From an uncultured Bradyrhizobium sp. (GTDB taxonomy: Bacteria > Pseudomonadota > Alphaproteobacteria > Rhizobiales > Xanthobacteraceae), in the NCBI RefSeq assembly GCF_947648125.1, contig NZ_CANSMR010000018.1:1-64000 (forward strand): a stretch of 64,000 nucleotides of DNA, read 5' to 3'. The notes beneath the pieces are model-generated. The model made no database searches. It saw only the letters and a list, made by a program, of their open reading frames with translations, and had not been told where the DNA came from. Each line of letters starts with the position of its first letter. The stretch's first letter is position 1. This document shows positions 52,457 through 62,090 of the stretch, piece after piece. The position numbers were made by a program, and so were the translations under genes.

Positions 52457-53599
52457 ATGAAACGCCCCGCGCTCAAGAACTTTCGCCGCATCGTCGTCAA
52501 GGTCGGCTCGTCGCTATTGGTCGACTCGCAGGCCGGCGAAGTCCGCGCATCCTGGCTCGCGGCGCTGGTCGACGACATCGCAAAGCTCCACAAGCGCGGC
52601 TGCGAGGTCATGGTGGTGTCGTCGGGCTCGATCGCGCTCGGCCGCAGCCGCCTGAAGCTGCCGCGCGGCCCGCTGAAGCTCGAAGAAAGCCAGGCTGCCG
52701 CCGCGGTCGGCCAGATCGCGCTGGCGCGAACCTGGTCGGAGGTGCTCGGCCATCACGGCATCGGCGCCGGGCAGATCCTGGTGACGTTGCAGGACACCGA
52801 AGAGCGCCGTCGCTATCTCAATGCGCGCTCGACCATCGCAAAACTGCTGGAATGGGGCGCGGTGCCCGTGATCAACGAGAACGACACGGTCGCCACCACC
52901 GAGATCCGCTACGGCGACAATGATCGCCTCGCCGCCCGCGTCGCCACCATGGCGAGCGCGGACCTGTTGATCCTGCTGTCGGATATCGACGGCCTCTACA
53001 CCGCGCCGCCCGCGGTCGATCCCGATGCCAAGCTGATCCCGGTGGTCGAAAGCATCACCTCGGAGATCGAGGGGATGGCGGGCTCGGCCGGCTCCGAACT
53101 GTCGCGCGGCGGCATGACCACCAAGATCGAGGCCGCCAAGATCGCGACCACCGCCGGCACCCACATGCTGATCGCCTCCGGCAAGATCGAGCACCCGTTG
53201 CAGGCGATCGCCGACGGCGGCCGCTGCACCTGGTTCCTGACCCCGGCCAATCCCGTCACCGCACGCAAGCGCTGGATCGCGGGCTCGCTCGAGCCGAAGG
53301 GCACGCTGACCATCGATGCCGGTGCGGTGGCGGCGCTGCGTGCCGGCAAGAGCCTGCTGCCGGCCGGCGTGATCCGGGTCGACGGCCAGTTCGCCCGTGG
53401 CGACGCCGTGGTGGTGCGCGGCCCCGACACCCATGAGATCGGCCGCGGCCTGGTCGCCTACGACGCCGAGAATGCCGAGAAGATCAAGGGCCGCTCCTCG
53501 CCGGACGTGATGGCCATTCTGGGCATCAGCGGCCGCTCGGAGATGATCCACCGCGACGATCTCGTGATCGGTCCGGCCGGGGCGATCCCGGCCAAGTAG
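52457..53599 (+). CDS. proB: Glutamate 5-kinase
   Basis: Catalyses the first step of proline synthesis, phosphorylating glutamate. The 380-residue protein has an amino-acid-kinase domain ([12 protein letters not shown] at the start, [25 protein letters not shown]) and a C-terminal PUA domain (from about residue 285, [20 protein letters not shown]). The start at 52457 ([19 protein letters not shown]) fits the family; an in-frame start inside obgE is unlikely. It is followed by proA in the same orientation. Confidence 0.97.
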   Translation: MKRPALKNFRRIVVKVGSSLLVDSQAGEVRASWLAALVDDIAKLHKRGCEVMVVSSGSIALGRSRLKLPRGPLKLEESQAAAAVGQIALARTWSEVLGHHGIGAGQILVTLQDTEERRRYLNARSTIAKLLEWGAVPVINENDTVATTEIRYGDNDRLAARVATMASADLLILLSDIDGLYTAPPAVDPDAKLIPVVESITSEIEGMAGSAGSELSRGGMTTKIEAAKIATTAGTHMLIASGKIEHPLQAIADGGRCTWFLTPANPVTARKRWIAGSLEPKGTLTIDAGAVAALRAGKSLLPAGVIRVDGQFARGDAVVVRGPDTHEIGRGLVAYDAENAEKIKGRSSPDVMAILGISGRSEMIHRDDLVIGPAGAIPAK

Positions 53600-53722
53600 G
53601 GCATTGGATAGGCCATTGGCCGACAGGCCGGGCCTGCCGACCATCTGCCATGCCGGTTCCGCGCCTCGCCACCCCTCAATTGCCATGCTAGAACATGGCC
53701 TTAATCCAAAGCCGGGACTTCC

Positions 53723-55015
53723 ATGAGCGCCCCCCTGAAGGCGATCGACGGCAACGCCGATCTCTCCGCCCTGATGACCGACCTCGCCGCCAAGGCGCGC
53801 GCAGCCGCGCGCGTGCTGGCGCTGGCGCCGCCGGAGCAGAAGAACCGGGCGCTCGCCGCAATCGAACGCGCGATCCGCGCCAACGCGCCGGCCATTCTCG
53901 CCGCCAATGCCGAGGATGTCGCGGAGGCGCGCGCGGGTGGCATGACCGCTGCCTTCGTCGACCGCCTGACACTGACGCAGCCGCGCGTCGCCGGCATGGC
54001 CGATGGCGTGGCGACCGTGCGCGAGATTGTTGATCCGGTCGGCGCCGTCACCGAACGCTGGCAGCGTCCGAACGGCATGACCATCGAGCGCGTCCGCGTG
54101 CCGCTCGGCGTGATCGGCGTGATCTTCGAAAGCCGCCCCAACGTCGCCGCCGACGCCGGCGTGCTGTGTCTGAAATCCGGCAACGCCGTGATCCTGCGCG
54201 GCGGCTCCGACAGCTTCCGTTCCTGCCGCGCGATCCATGATTGTCTGGTGCAGGGCCTGCGTGAAGCCGGCCTGCCTGAGGCCGCGATCACCTTGGTGCC
54301 GACCCGTGACCGCGCGGCCGTCGGCCTGATGCTGACGGGATTGAACGGCGGCATCGACGTGATCGTGCCGCGCGGCGGCAAGAGCCTGGTCGCACGCGTC
54401 GAGGCGGAGGCACGCGTTCCGGTGTTCGCGCACCTCGAGGGCGTCAACCACATCTATGTCGACGCCAGCGCCAGGCTCGATATGGCCAAGGCGGTCGTGC
54501 TGAACGCCAAGATGCGCCGGCCCGGTGTCTGCGGCGCCGTCGAGACCCTGCTGATCGATCGCAACGCTGCAGCGACGAAGCTGAAACCGCTGGTCGAGTT
54601 GTTGATCGATGCCGGCTGCGAGGTGCGCGGCGACGACATCGTGCAAGGCGCCGATGCCAGGGTGAAGCCCGCGTCCGACGAGGACTGGAACACCGAATAT
54701 GAGGACGCGATCATCTCGGCGAGGATCGTCGACAGTCTCGATGAAGCGATTGCGCATATTCAAAATCACGGCTCGCATCACACCGATGCGATCGTGACGG
54801 AGAATGCCGCTGCCGCGCAGAGATTTCTCAACGAAGTCGATTCGGCGATCGTGCTGCACAACGCCTCGACCCAGTTCGCCGACGGCGGCGAGTTCGGCTT
54901 CGGCGCCGAGATCGGAATTGCCACCGGCAAATTCCACGCTCGCGGGCCGGTCGGCGCCGAGCAGCTGACGAGCTTCAAGTACCGCGTCCACGGCACCGGG
55001 CAGACCCGGCCGTGA
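53723..55015 (+). CDS. proA: Gamma-glutamyl phosphate reductase
   Basis: NADPH-dependent reduction of glutamyl-5-phosphate to the semialdehyde, the second step of proline synthesis. The 430-residue aldehyde-dehydrogenase-fold protein has [20 protein letters not shown] (cofactor side), [20 protein letters not shown], and the catalytic Cys in [13 protein letters not shown]. The C-terminal [20 protein letters not shown] is also typical. It is downstream of proB; nadD starts within 50 bases of its stop. Confidence 0.97.
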   Translation: MSAPLKAIDGNADLSALMTDLAAKARAAARVLALAPPEQKNRALAAIERAIRANAPAILAANAEDVAEARAGGMTAAFVDRLTLTQPRVAGMADGVATVREIVDPVGAVTERWQRPNGMTIERVRVPLGVIGVIFESRPNVAADAGVLCLKSGNAVILRGGSDSFRSCRAIHDCLVQGLREAGLPEAAITLVPTRDRAAVGLMLTGLNGGIDVIVPRGGKSLVARVEAEARVPVFAHLEGVNHIYVDASARLDMAKAVVLNAKMRRPGVCGAVETLLIDRNAAATKLKPLVELLIDAGCEVRGDDIVQGADARVKPASDEDWNTEYEDAIISARIVDSLDEAIAHIQNHGSHHTDAIVTENAAAAQRFLNEVDSAIVLHNASTQFADGGEFGFGAEIGIATGKFHARGPVGAEQLTSFKYRVHGTGQTRP

Positions 55016-55060
55016 TCATTGTCGCACGCGCACGGTAGACCCTTGCAACAAGCTTCCATC

Positions 55061-55684
55061 GTGCCGTTATCCGCAGCCCAGGCGCTTCCGTTCTATACCA
55101 ACGGCATGCGCATCGGGCTGCTCGGCGGCTCGTTCAATCCACCGCACGCCGCGCATCGCGCCATCAGCCAGTTCGCGCTCAAGCGCCTGCAGCTCGACCG
55201 CGTGTGGTGGCTGCTGACGCCGGGCAATCCGCTGAAGAACCATGACGGCCTGCATGCGCTCAACGAGCGCGCCGCGGCTGCGCGTCGCGTTGCCGACGAT
55301 CCGCGCATCGACATCAGCTGTCTCGAAGCTGTCATCGGTGTCCGCTACACTGTCGACACGATCATCCACTTGCGCCGCCGTGTCTCCGGCGTGCACTTCG
55401 TCTGGATCATGGGCGCTGACAATCTCGCGCAATTTCATCGCTGGAAAGATTGGCGGCGCATCGCGTCCGATGTGCCGATTGCCGTGATCGACCGTCCGCC
55501 CCAGAGTTTCCGCGCCCTTGCCGCACCGGCGGCGCAGGCGCTCATGCGCTATCGCTTGCCCGAAAATCAGGCGACACGGCTGGCCGATCAGCGGGCGCCG
55601 GCCTGGGTGTTCCTGACAGGAATGAAATCCAATCTGTCTTCGACCGGACTGCGGAACCCGGACGGGAGCTGGAGAACGGCGTGA
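55061..55684 (+). CDS. nadD: Nicotinate-nucleotide adenylyltransferase
   Basis: Joins nicotinate mononucleotide to ATP in NAD synthesis. The core begins [20 protein letters not shown], where the T/HxGH motif is HAAH, and ends with the adenylyltransferase motif LSSTGLRN. The start is uncertain: GTG at 55061, ATG at 55106 and TTG at 55019 are in frame, none with a clear ribosome binding site. 55061 is a compromise based on typical lengths (about 200 residues). The gene follows proA and precedes rsfS, as in many alphaproteobacteria. Confidence 0.9.
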   Translation: MPLSAAQALPFYTNGMRIGLLGGSFNPPHAAHRAISQFALKRLQLDRVWWLLTPGNPLKNHDGLHALNERAAAARRVADDPRIDISCLEAVIGVRYTVDTIIHLRRRVSGVHFVWIMGADNLAQFHRWKDWRRIASDVPIAVIDRPPQSFRALAAPAAQALMRYRLPENQATRLADQRAPAWVFLTGMKSNLSSTGLRNPDGSWRTA

Positions 55685-55789
55685 GGCGCAAAAGGGTTAC
55701 TGGAATATTGAAACCATTAACCCCACATGCGTAGAATGGTGCGTGGGGCCGAGGATTCGGCACCCGCGATACAGTGAAAGGAATGGTCC

Positions 55790-56239
55790 CTGGCCACATC
55801 TGTATTGTCAAAGTCTGTTTTACCCAAGGTTCCAAAGACTGCGCGTAAAACATCGACGAAAACCGCGGCCTTGCAGGCGCAACCGGACGCGGACAAACCG
55901 GATGCCAACAAGACGCTGAGCCTGATCCTCTCCCGCCTCGACGACATGAAAGCGGAAGAGACGGTCACCATCGACCTTCGGGGCAAATCCGCATATTCCG
56001 ACTACATGATCGTCACCACCGGCCGGGTTAACCGGCACGTTGGCGCGATCGCGGAAAATGTGACGAAGAGCCTCAAGGAAAACGGGGTCAAGAACATCCA
56101 TGTCGAGGGCTTGCCCAATTGCGACTGGGTGCTGATCGATTCCGGCGAGGTGATCGTGCACGTGTTCAGGCCTGAGGTGCGCGAGTTCTACAACCTCGAG
56201 CGGTTGTGGACTCAGAACCCGGCGGTCGCGGCGGTCTAA
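55790..56239 (+). CDS. rsfS: Ribosome silencing factor RsfS, probable CTG start
   Basis: Binds uL14 on the 50S subunit and blocks subunit joining in starvation. The conserved core is LSLILSRLDDMKAEETVTID, then YSDYMIVTTGRVNRHVGAIA and NCDWVLIDSGEVIVHVF. The frame has no ATG or GTG start. CTG at 55790 is seven bases from AAAGGAA and gives an N-terminus ATSVLSKSVLPKV; TTG at 55805 is the next option but is 20 bases from any ribosome site. The residue-1 to 40 tail is basic and variable. It follows nadD and precedes rlmH. Confidence 0.88.
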   Translation: MATSVLSKSVLPKVPKTARKTSTKTAALQAQPDADKPDANKTLSLILSRLDDMKAEETVTIDLRGKSAYSDYMIVTTGRVNRHVGAIAENVTKSLKENGVKNIHVEGLPNCDWVLIDSGEVIVHVFRPEVREFYNLERLWTQNPAVAAV

Positions 56240-56289
56240 GGCGTATCGAAGCCGATGCGAATCGGCTGCAGCGCATATAGCTTGCGCTG

Positions 56290-56772
56290 ATGCGCCTTGT
56301 CGTCATCTGCATCGGCCGCCTGAAACAGGGCCCTGAACGGGAGCTCGCCGAGCGTTACCGCGAGCGCTTCGAAGATATCGGCCGCAAGCTCGGCTTCCGC
56401 GGCCTCGACATCCATGAGATTGCGGAAAGCCGCGCGCGCGACACGGGAGCGCGCATCACTGAAGAGGCCGCGGCGATCGCGGCGCTACTGCCTGAAAAGC
56501 ACATGCTGGTCGCGCTCGACGAACGCGGCAAGAGCATCGACAGCGCAAGCTTTGCGCAGCAGCTTGGCCGCTGGCGCGACGAAGGGGCGGCACATACTGT
56601 CTTCGTGATCGGCGGTGCCGACGGACTTTCGCCTGAATTGCAGCGCAAGGCTTCGTTGCGTATTGCATTCGGCTCCGCGACCTGGCCGCATCAAATGGTC
56701 CGCGTCATGCTTCTGGAACAGATTTATCGGGCCGCGACCATTTTGGCCGGCCACCCCTATCATCGCGCCTGA
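56290..56772 (+). CDS. rlmH: 23S rRNA pseudouridine-1915 N3-methyltransferase RlmH
   Basis: A SPOUT-class methyltransferase of 160 residues acting on 23S rRNA. The start MRLVVICIGRLKQGPERELA and the knot region FVIGGADGLSPELQRKASLR, then HQMVRVMLLEQIYRAATILA, are nearly invariant in the family. The rsfS-rlmH pairing is universal in related genomes. Confidence 0.97.
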   Translation: MRLVVICIGRLKQGPERELAERYRERFEDIGRKLGFRGLDIHEIAESRARDTGARITEEAAAIAALLPEKHMLVALDERGKSIDSASFAQQLGRWRDEGAAHTVFVIGGADGLSPELQRKASLRIAFGSATWPHQMVRVMLLEQIYRAATILAGHPYHRA

Positions 56773-56812
56773 GGCGCGGTGACGGACAGTCGAAAGCGCT
56801 GAACGCACGCGA

Positions 56813-58213
56813 ATGCAGCACAAGCGGGACACAGCTTCGGATTCGCATCACGGCACCGCGCGCCGCCGCTGGTTGCCGGCGTCCCTGCCCCTGTCGATCG
56901 TCATGTTCGCCGCCGCTCCGCTGGCACTAGTACATGCGCAAGCGACACCACCCGCACAACAGCCCGCCCCGCCGGCACAGCAGGCCGCGACCGCGGAGAC
57001 ATCGCCCGACGCCATCAAGCAGCGCGAGCAGGAGCTCGAGGCCGCGCGCGAGCAGCAGCGCAAGGCCACCGAGTTGCAGGAGAAGCTGAAGGCCGACATC
57101 GCCACGATCGGCCAGGACCGCAGCAAGCTCAATCAGCAGCTGATCGACATTGCCGGCCAGGTGCGCAGCGTCGAGACGCGGATCGCCGACGCCGAGGCGC
57201 GCCTGCAGCCGCTCGACGGCCGCGAGCGCGACATCCGCAGCTCGCTCGATTCACGCCGCTCCGAGGTGATCGAGGTGCTGGCCGCTTTGCAGCGCGCCGG
57301 GCGGCGCACGCCGCCGGCGCTTCTGGTGCGGCCGGAGGACGCGCTGCAATCGCTGCGCACCGCGATGCTGCTCGGCGCGGTGGTGCCGGAATTGCGCGTC
57401 CGCGCCGAAAAGCTAGCAGCCGATCTCGGCGAACTGGTCGCGTTGCGCAAGACCATCTCGACCGAGCGCGATGCGCAGGCAGCCGACCGCGACAAGCTGA
57501 AAGAAGACCAGACCCGCCTGGCCGCACTGGTCGACGAACGGCAGCGGCAGCAAAGCGCGGCCGAAAAGGACATGGAGGCCGAAGGCGCCCGCGCCATCGC
57601 GCTGTCGAAGCAGGCCGCCGATTTGCAGAGCCTGATCGCCAAGATGGAGCAGGACCTCAAGAGCGCGGCCAAGGCCGCCGCCACGGCCAGCCTCCAGGGG
57701 GCCCCGGCGACCGTTAACGGCAAGCCGAATCTGGGAGCTCTCAACGACCCGGCCCGCATGAGCCCGGCGGTCGCCTTCGCCTCCGCCAAAGGCCTGTTTT
57801 CCTATCCGGTGAATGGCACCAAGATTCGCGAATTTGGCGGTTCCGACGGCGCGGGCGGCGTACAAAAAGGCATTTCTTTGGCCGCCAAACCGGGTGCGCA
57901 GGTCACAACCCCGTGTGACGGCTGGGTTGTTTACGCTGGTCCTTTCCGCAGCTATGGACAACTCTTGATCCTCAATGCCGGGGGCGGGTATCATGTCCTG
58001 ATCGCCGGGATGGAGCGTATTTCGGTAAACATCGGCCAGTTTGTGCTAACGGGGGAGCCGGTTGCGACCATGGGGTCGACGTCCCAGGTTGCATCCATTC
58101 TCGCGACCAATGCGAGCCAGCCAGTGCTCTATGTCGAGTTCCGGAAAGACGGCACTCCAATCGATCCAGGTCCATGGTGGACCGCAAATGAAGGCGAAAA
58201 GGTTCGCGGATGA
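56813..58213 (+). CDS. Murein hydrolase activator EnvC-like (degenerate LytM domain)
   Basis: A periplasmic protein of 466 residues that in E. coli activates amidases at the division site. After an N-terminal signal/anchor (LPLSIVMFAAAPLALVHA) comes a long coiled coil (about 50-270, Glu/Gln/Arg/Lys-rich), then a LytM domain (340-460). The zinc ligands of active M23 peptidases are absent (KGISL for HxGxD; LYVEFR for LHFEIR), as in EnvC itself. It overlaps ctpA by four bases (ATGA) and is followed by the YibQ-like gene, an arrangement shared with E. coli envC-yibQ. Confidence 0.9.
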   Translation: MQHKRDTASDSHHGTARRRWLPASLPLSIVMFAAAPLALVHAQATPPAQQPAPPAQQAATAETSPDAIKQREQELEAAREQQRKATELQEKLKADIATIGQDRSKLNQQLIDIAGQVRSVETRIADAEARLQPLDGRERDIRSSLDSRRSEVIEVLAALQRAGRRTPPALLVRPEDALQSLRTAMLLGAVVPELRVRAEKLAADLGELVALRKTISTERDAQAADRDKLKEDQTRLAALVDERQRQQSAAEKDMEAEGARAIALSKQAADLQSLIAKMEQDLKSAAKAAATASLQGAPATVNGKPNLGALNDPARMSPAVAFASAKGLFSYPVNGTKIREFGGSDGAGGVQKGISLAAKPGAQVTTPCDGWVVYAGPFRSYGQLLILNAGGGYHVLIAGMERISVNIGQFVLTGEPVATMGSTSQVASILATNASQPVLYVEFRKDGTPIDPGPWWTANEGEKVRG

Positions 58214-59580
58214 TGCGCAAGACTTCGGTAATTCTCCTTAGCGCCGCCACCGGCGCGGCCCTGACGCTTTTCGTCACGCAGCCCCGCGCTGTGCTGATGG
58301 GATCGAGCGCGCGCGCCGCGACGTCGGACACCTACCGCCAGCTCAATTTGTTCGGCGACGTGTTCGAGCGAGTGCGCAGCGACTACGTCGAGAAGCCGGA
58401 TGACAGCAAGCTCGTCGAGTCCGCCATTTCGGGCATGCTGTCCGGCCTCGACCCGCACTCGAGCTACATGGATGCCAAGAGCTTCCGCGACATGCAGGTG
58501 CAGACCCGCGGCGAGTTCGGCGGCCTCGGCATCGAGGTCACGATGGAAGACGGCCTGATCAAGGTGGTCTCGCCGATCGACGACACCCCGGCCTCGAAGG
58601 CCGGCATCATGGCCAACGACATCATCACCAACCTCGACGACGAGGCCGTGCAGGGCCTGACGCTGAACCAGGCCGTCGAGAAGATGCGTGGTCCGGTCAA
58701 CACCAAGATCAAGCTCAAGATCATCCGCAAGGGCCAGGACAATCCGATCGACGTCACACTGGTGCGCGACAACATCCGCGTCCGTTCGGTGCGTGCGCGC
58801 GTCGAGGCCGACGACATCGCCTACATCCGCATCACCACCTTCAACGAGCAGACCACCGAAGGCCTGAAGAAAGAGGTTGCCAATCTGCAGGGCCAGATCG
58901 GCGACAAGCTGAAGGGCTACATCATCGACCTCCGAAACAACCCCGGCGGCCTGCTCGAAGAAGCCGTCACCGTGTCCGACGCCTTCCTGGAGCGCGGCGA
59001 GATCGTCTCGACCCGCGGACGCAATGCCGAGGAAACCCAGCGCCGCGCTGCTCACCCCGGCGACCTGACCAAGGGCAAGCCGGTCATCGTGCTGATCAAT
59101 GGCGGCTCGGCGTCGGCCTCCGAAATCGTCGCCGGCGCGCTGCAGGACCACAAGCGTGCGACGCTGGTCGGCACGCGCTCGTTCGGCAAGGGTTCGGTGC
59201 AGACCATCATCCCGCTCGGCTCGGGCAACGGCGCGCTGCGCCTGACCACCGCGCGCTACTACACGCCGTCGGGCAAGTCGATCCAGGCCAAGGGCATCGT
59301 GCCCGACATCGAGGTGCTGCAGGACGTGCCGGACGAGTTGAAGGCGCGTACCGACACCAAGGGCGAGGCCTCGCTGCGCGGCCATCTGAAGAACGACGGC
59401 GACGAGAAGACCGGCTCGCAGTCCTACGTCCCGCCGGACGCCAAGGACGACAAGGCGCTGAAGATGGCGGATGACCTGCTGCACGGCATCAAGTCGACCT
59501 CGAGCGCAACGCCGGCACCAGCCGCAGCCCCAGGCGACAAGGCCGCTGTCGACAAGCCCGGCAACAAGGCCGCGAACTGA
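58210..59580 (+). CDS. ctpA: Carboxy-terminal processing protease CtpA (S41)
   Basis: A periplasmic serine protease of 456 residues. It has an N-terminal membrane anchor (VILLSAATGAALTLFVTQPR), a PDZ domain (GEFGGLGIEVTMEDGLIKVV) and the S41 catalytic domain: DLRNNPGGLLEEAV, then NGGSASASEIVAGALQDHKR with the Ser and GTRSFGKGSVQT with the Lys. A C-terminal Ala/Pro/Lys-rich tail follows. It starts at 58210 by ATGA overlap with the upstream gene, so both are made together; a terminator follows at 59603. Confidence 0.95.
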   Translation: MMRKTSVILLSAATGAALTLFVTQPRAVLMGSSARAATSDTYRQLNLFGDVFERVRSDYVEKPDDSKLVESAISGMLSGLDPHSSYMDAKSFRDMQVQTRGEFGGLGIEVTMEDGLIKVVSPIDDTPASKAGIMANDIITNLDDEAVQGLTLNQAVEKMRGPVNTKIKLKIIRKGQDNPIDVTLVRDNIRVRSVRARVEADDIAYIRITTFNEQTTEGLKKEVANLQGQIGDKLKGYIIDLRNNPGGLLEEAVTVSDAFLERGEIVSTRGRNAEETQRRAAHPGDLTKGKPVIVLINGGSASASEIVAGALQDHKRATLVGTRSFGKGSVQTIIPLGSGNGALRLTTARYYTPSGKSIQAKGIVPDIEVLQDVPDELKARTDTKGEASLRGHLKNDGDEKTGSQSYVPPDAKDDKALKMADDLLHGIKSTSSATPAPAAAPGDKAAVDKPGNKAAN

Positions 59581-59602
59581 TCCCATCCAATCGTTTAGGC
59601 GA

Positions 59603-59632
59603 AAAGGGCGGCCCTCGGGCCGCCCTTTCTGC
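59603..59632 (+). terminator. Rho-independent terminator after ctpA
   Basis: AAAGGGCGGCCC (59603-59614), loop TC, and GGGCCGCCCTTT (59617-59628) form a perfect 12-bp stem followed by CTGCTTTC. It is 23 bases after the ctpA stop. Confidence 0.85.
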
Positions 59633-59730
59633 TTTCGCCATCCACCGCCAGCCGTGCTTTGACGGGGAGGCCGGCGCGCGGGAATGCACCGCATCGTGCT
59701 ATCGTTCGCGCTGTTGATTCGGGGAGGGTC

Positions 59731-60957
59731 ATGGCAGAAGCGGCCGACGAACTGAGCACGCCGCTTGGGCAGAGCACCGTGGGCAGGACGCGCCGTTTCC
59801 GGCTGCCGTTCACGGCGATGCAGGCGCTCGCCGTGCTGCTGGGCCTCGTGCTCGTCGGTTTCGCCGGCGTCGCTCTGTTCAACGACAATCCGCTCGGCGG
59901 CGAGCCGATTGCCCGCATCACGCTCCGCAATCCCCCGCCCGCAGCCGCCGACGATAAGCACGCCGCGTCCGGGCAGGCGGCCGAACCGGCGGTCAAATCC
60001 GCCGCCAAGGCGCCGGCCGCAGCCAGCGACGCCAAGAACGACGCCAAGACTGTCACCATCATCGACGGCTCCAGCGGCAAGCGCCAGGACGTCGTGATCG
60101 GCGCCGGCGATCCAGCCGAAAAGACGATGGATGCCGACGCGCCGCCGCTCGCGATGACCGGGATCGACCCGCGCCTGCTGGAAAAGTCGCGCTACGGCAT
60201 GATCCCGGTGGTCGCCGACGGCCTGAAGCCGTTCACGGTCTATGCGGCCGAAGCCGACCGCGCCAAGGCGGCCCGGATGCCCGTGGTCGCCATCGTGGTC
60301 TCAGGCCTCGGCGTCGGCGCCGCCAAGACCACTGACGCCATCATGAAGCTGCCGCCGGCCGTGACGCTGGCCTTCACGCCGTATGGCGCCGACCCTGGCA
60401 AGCTCGCGGAACGCGCGAGGGCGCAGCGCCACGAGATCCTGCTGCAGATCCCGATGGAGCCGTTCGACTATCCCGACAACGATCCGGGCCCGCAGACCCT
60501 GCTGACCACATTGAGCAGCGAGCAGAACCTCGACCGTCTCTATTGGCACCTCAGCCGCCTGCAGGGCTATGCCGGGATCGCCAATTTCATGGGAGCCCGG
60601 TTCGTCGCGACCGATCCTGTGATGCAGCCCATCGTGCGCGAAGCGGCCAAGCGCGGCCTGAGCTTTTTCGACGACGGTTCCACCCCGCGCAGCGTCGCGC
60701 AGAGCCTCTCGGCCGGCCAATCGTTGCCGTTCGCCAAGGCCGATTTCGCCATCGACGTGGTGCCGACATCGGCGGAAATCGACCGCGCGCTGGTCAAGCT
60801 GGAAACGATCGCCAAGGAACGCGGCACGGCCGTGGGCGTCGCCTCGGCGCTGCCGGTCTCGATCGAGCGGCTCGGCGCCTGGCTCAAGACACTGGACTCC
60901 AAGGGCATCATGCTTGTGCCATTGACAACGGCGATGCTGAAATCAAAATCGGGCTAG
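59731..60957 (+). CDS. Divergent polysaccharide deacetylase family protein (YibQ-like)
   Basis: A 408-residue protein with an N-terminal membrane anchor (ALAVLLGLVLVGFAGVALFN), a low-complexity Ala/Lys/Asp linker to about residue 100, and a deacetylase-like domain: VVAIVVSGLGVGAAKTTDAI, then AFTPYGADP, EILLQIPMEPFDYPDNDPGP, NFMGARFVATDPVM and FFDDGSTPRS. The first motif normally reads IDDLG; here it is VSGLG, so a metal ligand Asp may be missing. The family's biochemical role is uncertain. Conserved linkage to envC-ctpA points to the cell envelope. GGGGAGGGTC precedes the ATG. Confidence 0.88.
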   Translation: MAEAADELSTPLGQSTVGRTRRFRLPFTAMQALAVLLGLVLVGFAGVALFNDNPLGGEPIARITLRNPPPAAADDKHAASGQAAEPAVKSAAKAPAAASDAKNDAKTVTIIDGSSGKRQDVVIGAGDPAEKTMDADAPPLAMTGIDPRLLEKSRYGMIPVVADGLKPFTVYAAEADRAKAARMPVVAIVVSGLGVGAAKTTDAIMKLPPAVTLAFTPYGADPGKLAERARAQRHEILLQIPMEPFDYPDNDPGPQTLLTTLSSEQNLDRLYWHLSRLQGYAGIANFMGARFVATDPVMQPIVREAAKRGLSFFDDGSTPRSVAQSLSAGQSLPFAKADFAIDVVPTSAEIDRALVKLETIAKERGTAVGVASALPVSIERLGAWLKTLDSKGIMLVPLTTAMLKSKSG

Positions 60958-61040
60958 AAGATCAATCTGTTGGTGCAACCTAAGATCTTGCCGGGGGGCC
61001 GGGTCGGGTGGCGCCAGGAACTGTGCGAGGTAGCGGCAGC

Positions 61041-61544
61041 ATGGCACGTTATGAGGACCTGCCCTATCGAACCTGCGTCGGCATCATGCTGCTCAATACG
61101 GCCGGGCTAGTCTTCATCGGACGCCGCGCCGGCGGCATCGAGCATGTCGATGACGCGCATGTCTGGCAGATGCCGCAAGGCGGCGTCGATCCCGGCGAGG
61201 ATACGTTCCAGGCCGCGCGGCGCGAGCTCTATGAAGAGACCAGCGTCAAGTCGGTGGAGAAGCTCGGCGAGGTCTCGGAGTGGCTGATCTATGATATCCC
61301 GCGCACCGTCGCCGGCCGCGCCTGGAAGGGCCGCTATCGCGGCCAGCGGCAGAAGTGGTTCGCGCTGCGCTTCACCGGCGACGAGAACGAGATCAACGTC
61401 GCCCACCCCGGCGGCGGCCACAAGGCCGAGTTCGTCACCTGGCGCTGGGAGCCGATGAAGAATCTGCCGGAGCTGATTGTGCCGTTCAAGCGTCCGGTCT
61501 ATGAGCGCGTCGTGAAGGAATTCGCCGGTCTGGCGGCCAAGTAA
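61041..61544 (+). CDS. rppH: RNA pyrophosphohydrolase (Nudix), first of a tandem pair
   Basis: Removes pyrophosphate from the 5' end of mRNA to start decay. The 167-residue protein starts [20 protein letters not shown]. The Nudix box reads [20 protein letters not shown] then TSV: all catalytic Glu are present, but the invariant Gly after EET is Ser. HVWQMPQGG and [12 protein letters not shown] are characteristic of RppH. The ATG at 61041 follows a GAGGTAGCGGCAGC site. A second, more canonical paralogue starts 45 bases after its stop. Confidence 0.9.
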   Translation: MARYEDLPYRTCVGIMLLNTAGLVFIGRRAGGIEHVDDAHVWQMPQGGVDPGEDTFQAARRELYEETSVKSVEKLGEVSEWLIYDIPRTVAGRAWKGRYRGQRQKWFALRFTGDENEINVAHPGGGHKAEFVTWRWEPMKNLPELIVPFKRPVYERVVKEFAGLAAK

Positions 61545-61589
61545 TTGGCCGGATGATCGGCCAGATCAACGCGCGGCGCACCGGTCGAG

Positions 61590-62090
61590 ATGTCATCAGA
61601 TAAGCCCTATCGCCCCAATGTGGGCATCGCGCTGTTCAACGGCGACGGACGCGTGCTGATCGGCCACCGGATCAAGGACGACGGTCCGGAGATCGTGCTG
61701 CCCGGCCTCGAATGGCAGATGCCGCAAGGCGGCATCGACGACGGCGAGGACCCGCGCCAGGCCGTGATGCGCGAATTGTGGGAAGAAACTGGAGCGGTCA
61801 ACGCCGACTATCTCGGCGAGACCGACTGGATGACCTACGAATTCCCGGCCTATGACGGGCCGGCATCGCATCGGCTGGCCAAATTCCGCGGCCAGCGACA
61901 GAAATGGTTCGCGCTGCGCTTTACCGGACGCGACGAGCAGATCGATCCATTGACGCCGCGCAACGGCCAGCCCGCCGAGTTCGACAAATGGCGCTGGGAG
62001 CGTCTCGATCGCGTCGCCGATCTGGTGGTGCCGTTCCGCCGCGAGGTTTATCGCGCGGTCGCGATCCGGTTCGCGGAATTCGTCGGCTGA
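61590..62090 (+). CDS. rppH: RNA pyrophosphohydrolase (Nudix), second of a tandem pair
   Basis: A 166-residue protein with a fully canonical Nudix box (GGIDDGEDPRQAVMRELWEE, then TGAV) and the RppH motifs [27 protein letters not shown] and PAEFDKWRWERLDRV. It shares the RppH layout with the preceding gene and probably arose by tandem duplication; this copy, with the intact Nudix box, is likelier to be the main enzyme. Its last 43 bases overlap the 3' end of a convergent AraC gene. Confidence 0.92.
   Translation: MSSDKPYRPNVGIALFNGDGRVLIGHRIKDDGPEIVLPGLEWQMPQGGIDDGEDPRQAVMRELWEETGAVNADYLGETDWMTYEFPAYDGPASHRLAKFRGQRQKWFALRFTGRDEQIDPLTPRNGQPAEFDKWRWERLDRVADLVVPFRREVYRAVAIRFAEFVG

Noticed and set aside
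52514-54991. 825-codon reverse frame opposite proB and proA
   Set aside because: His/Arg/Asp/Gly-rich composition typical of an antisense frame; proB and proA on the plus strand are certain.
58129-59961. 610-codon reverse frame opposite ctpA and the following gene
   Set aside because: Crosses a strong terminator and two unrelated plus-strand genes; composition typical of an antisense frame.
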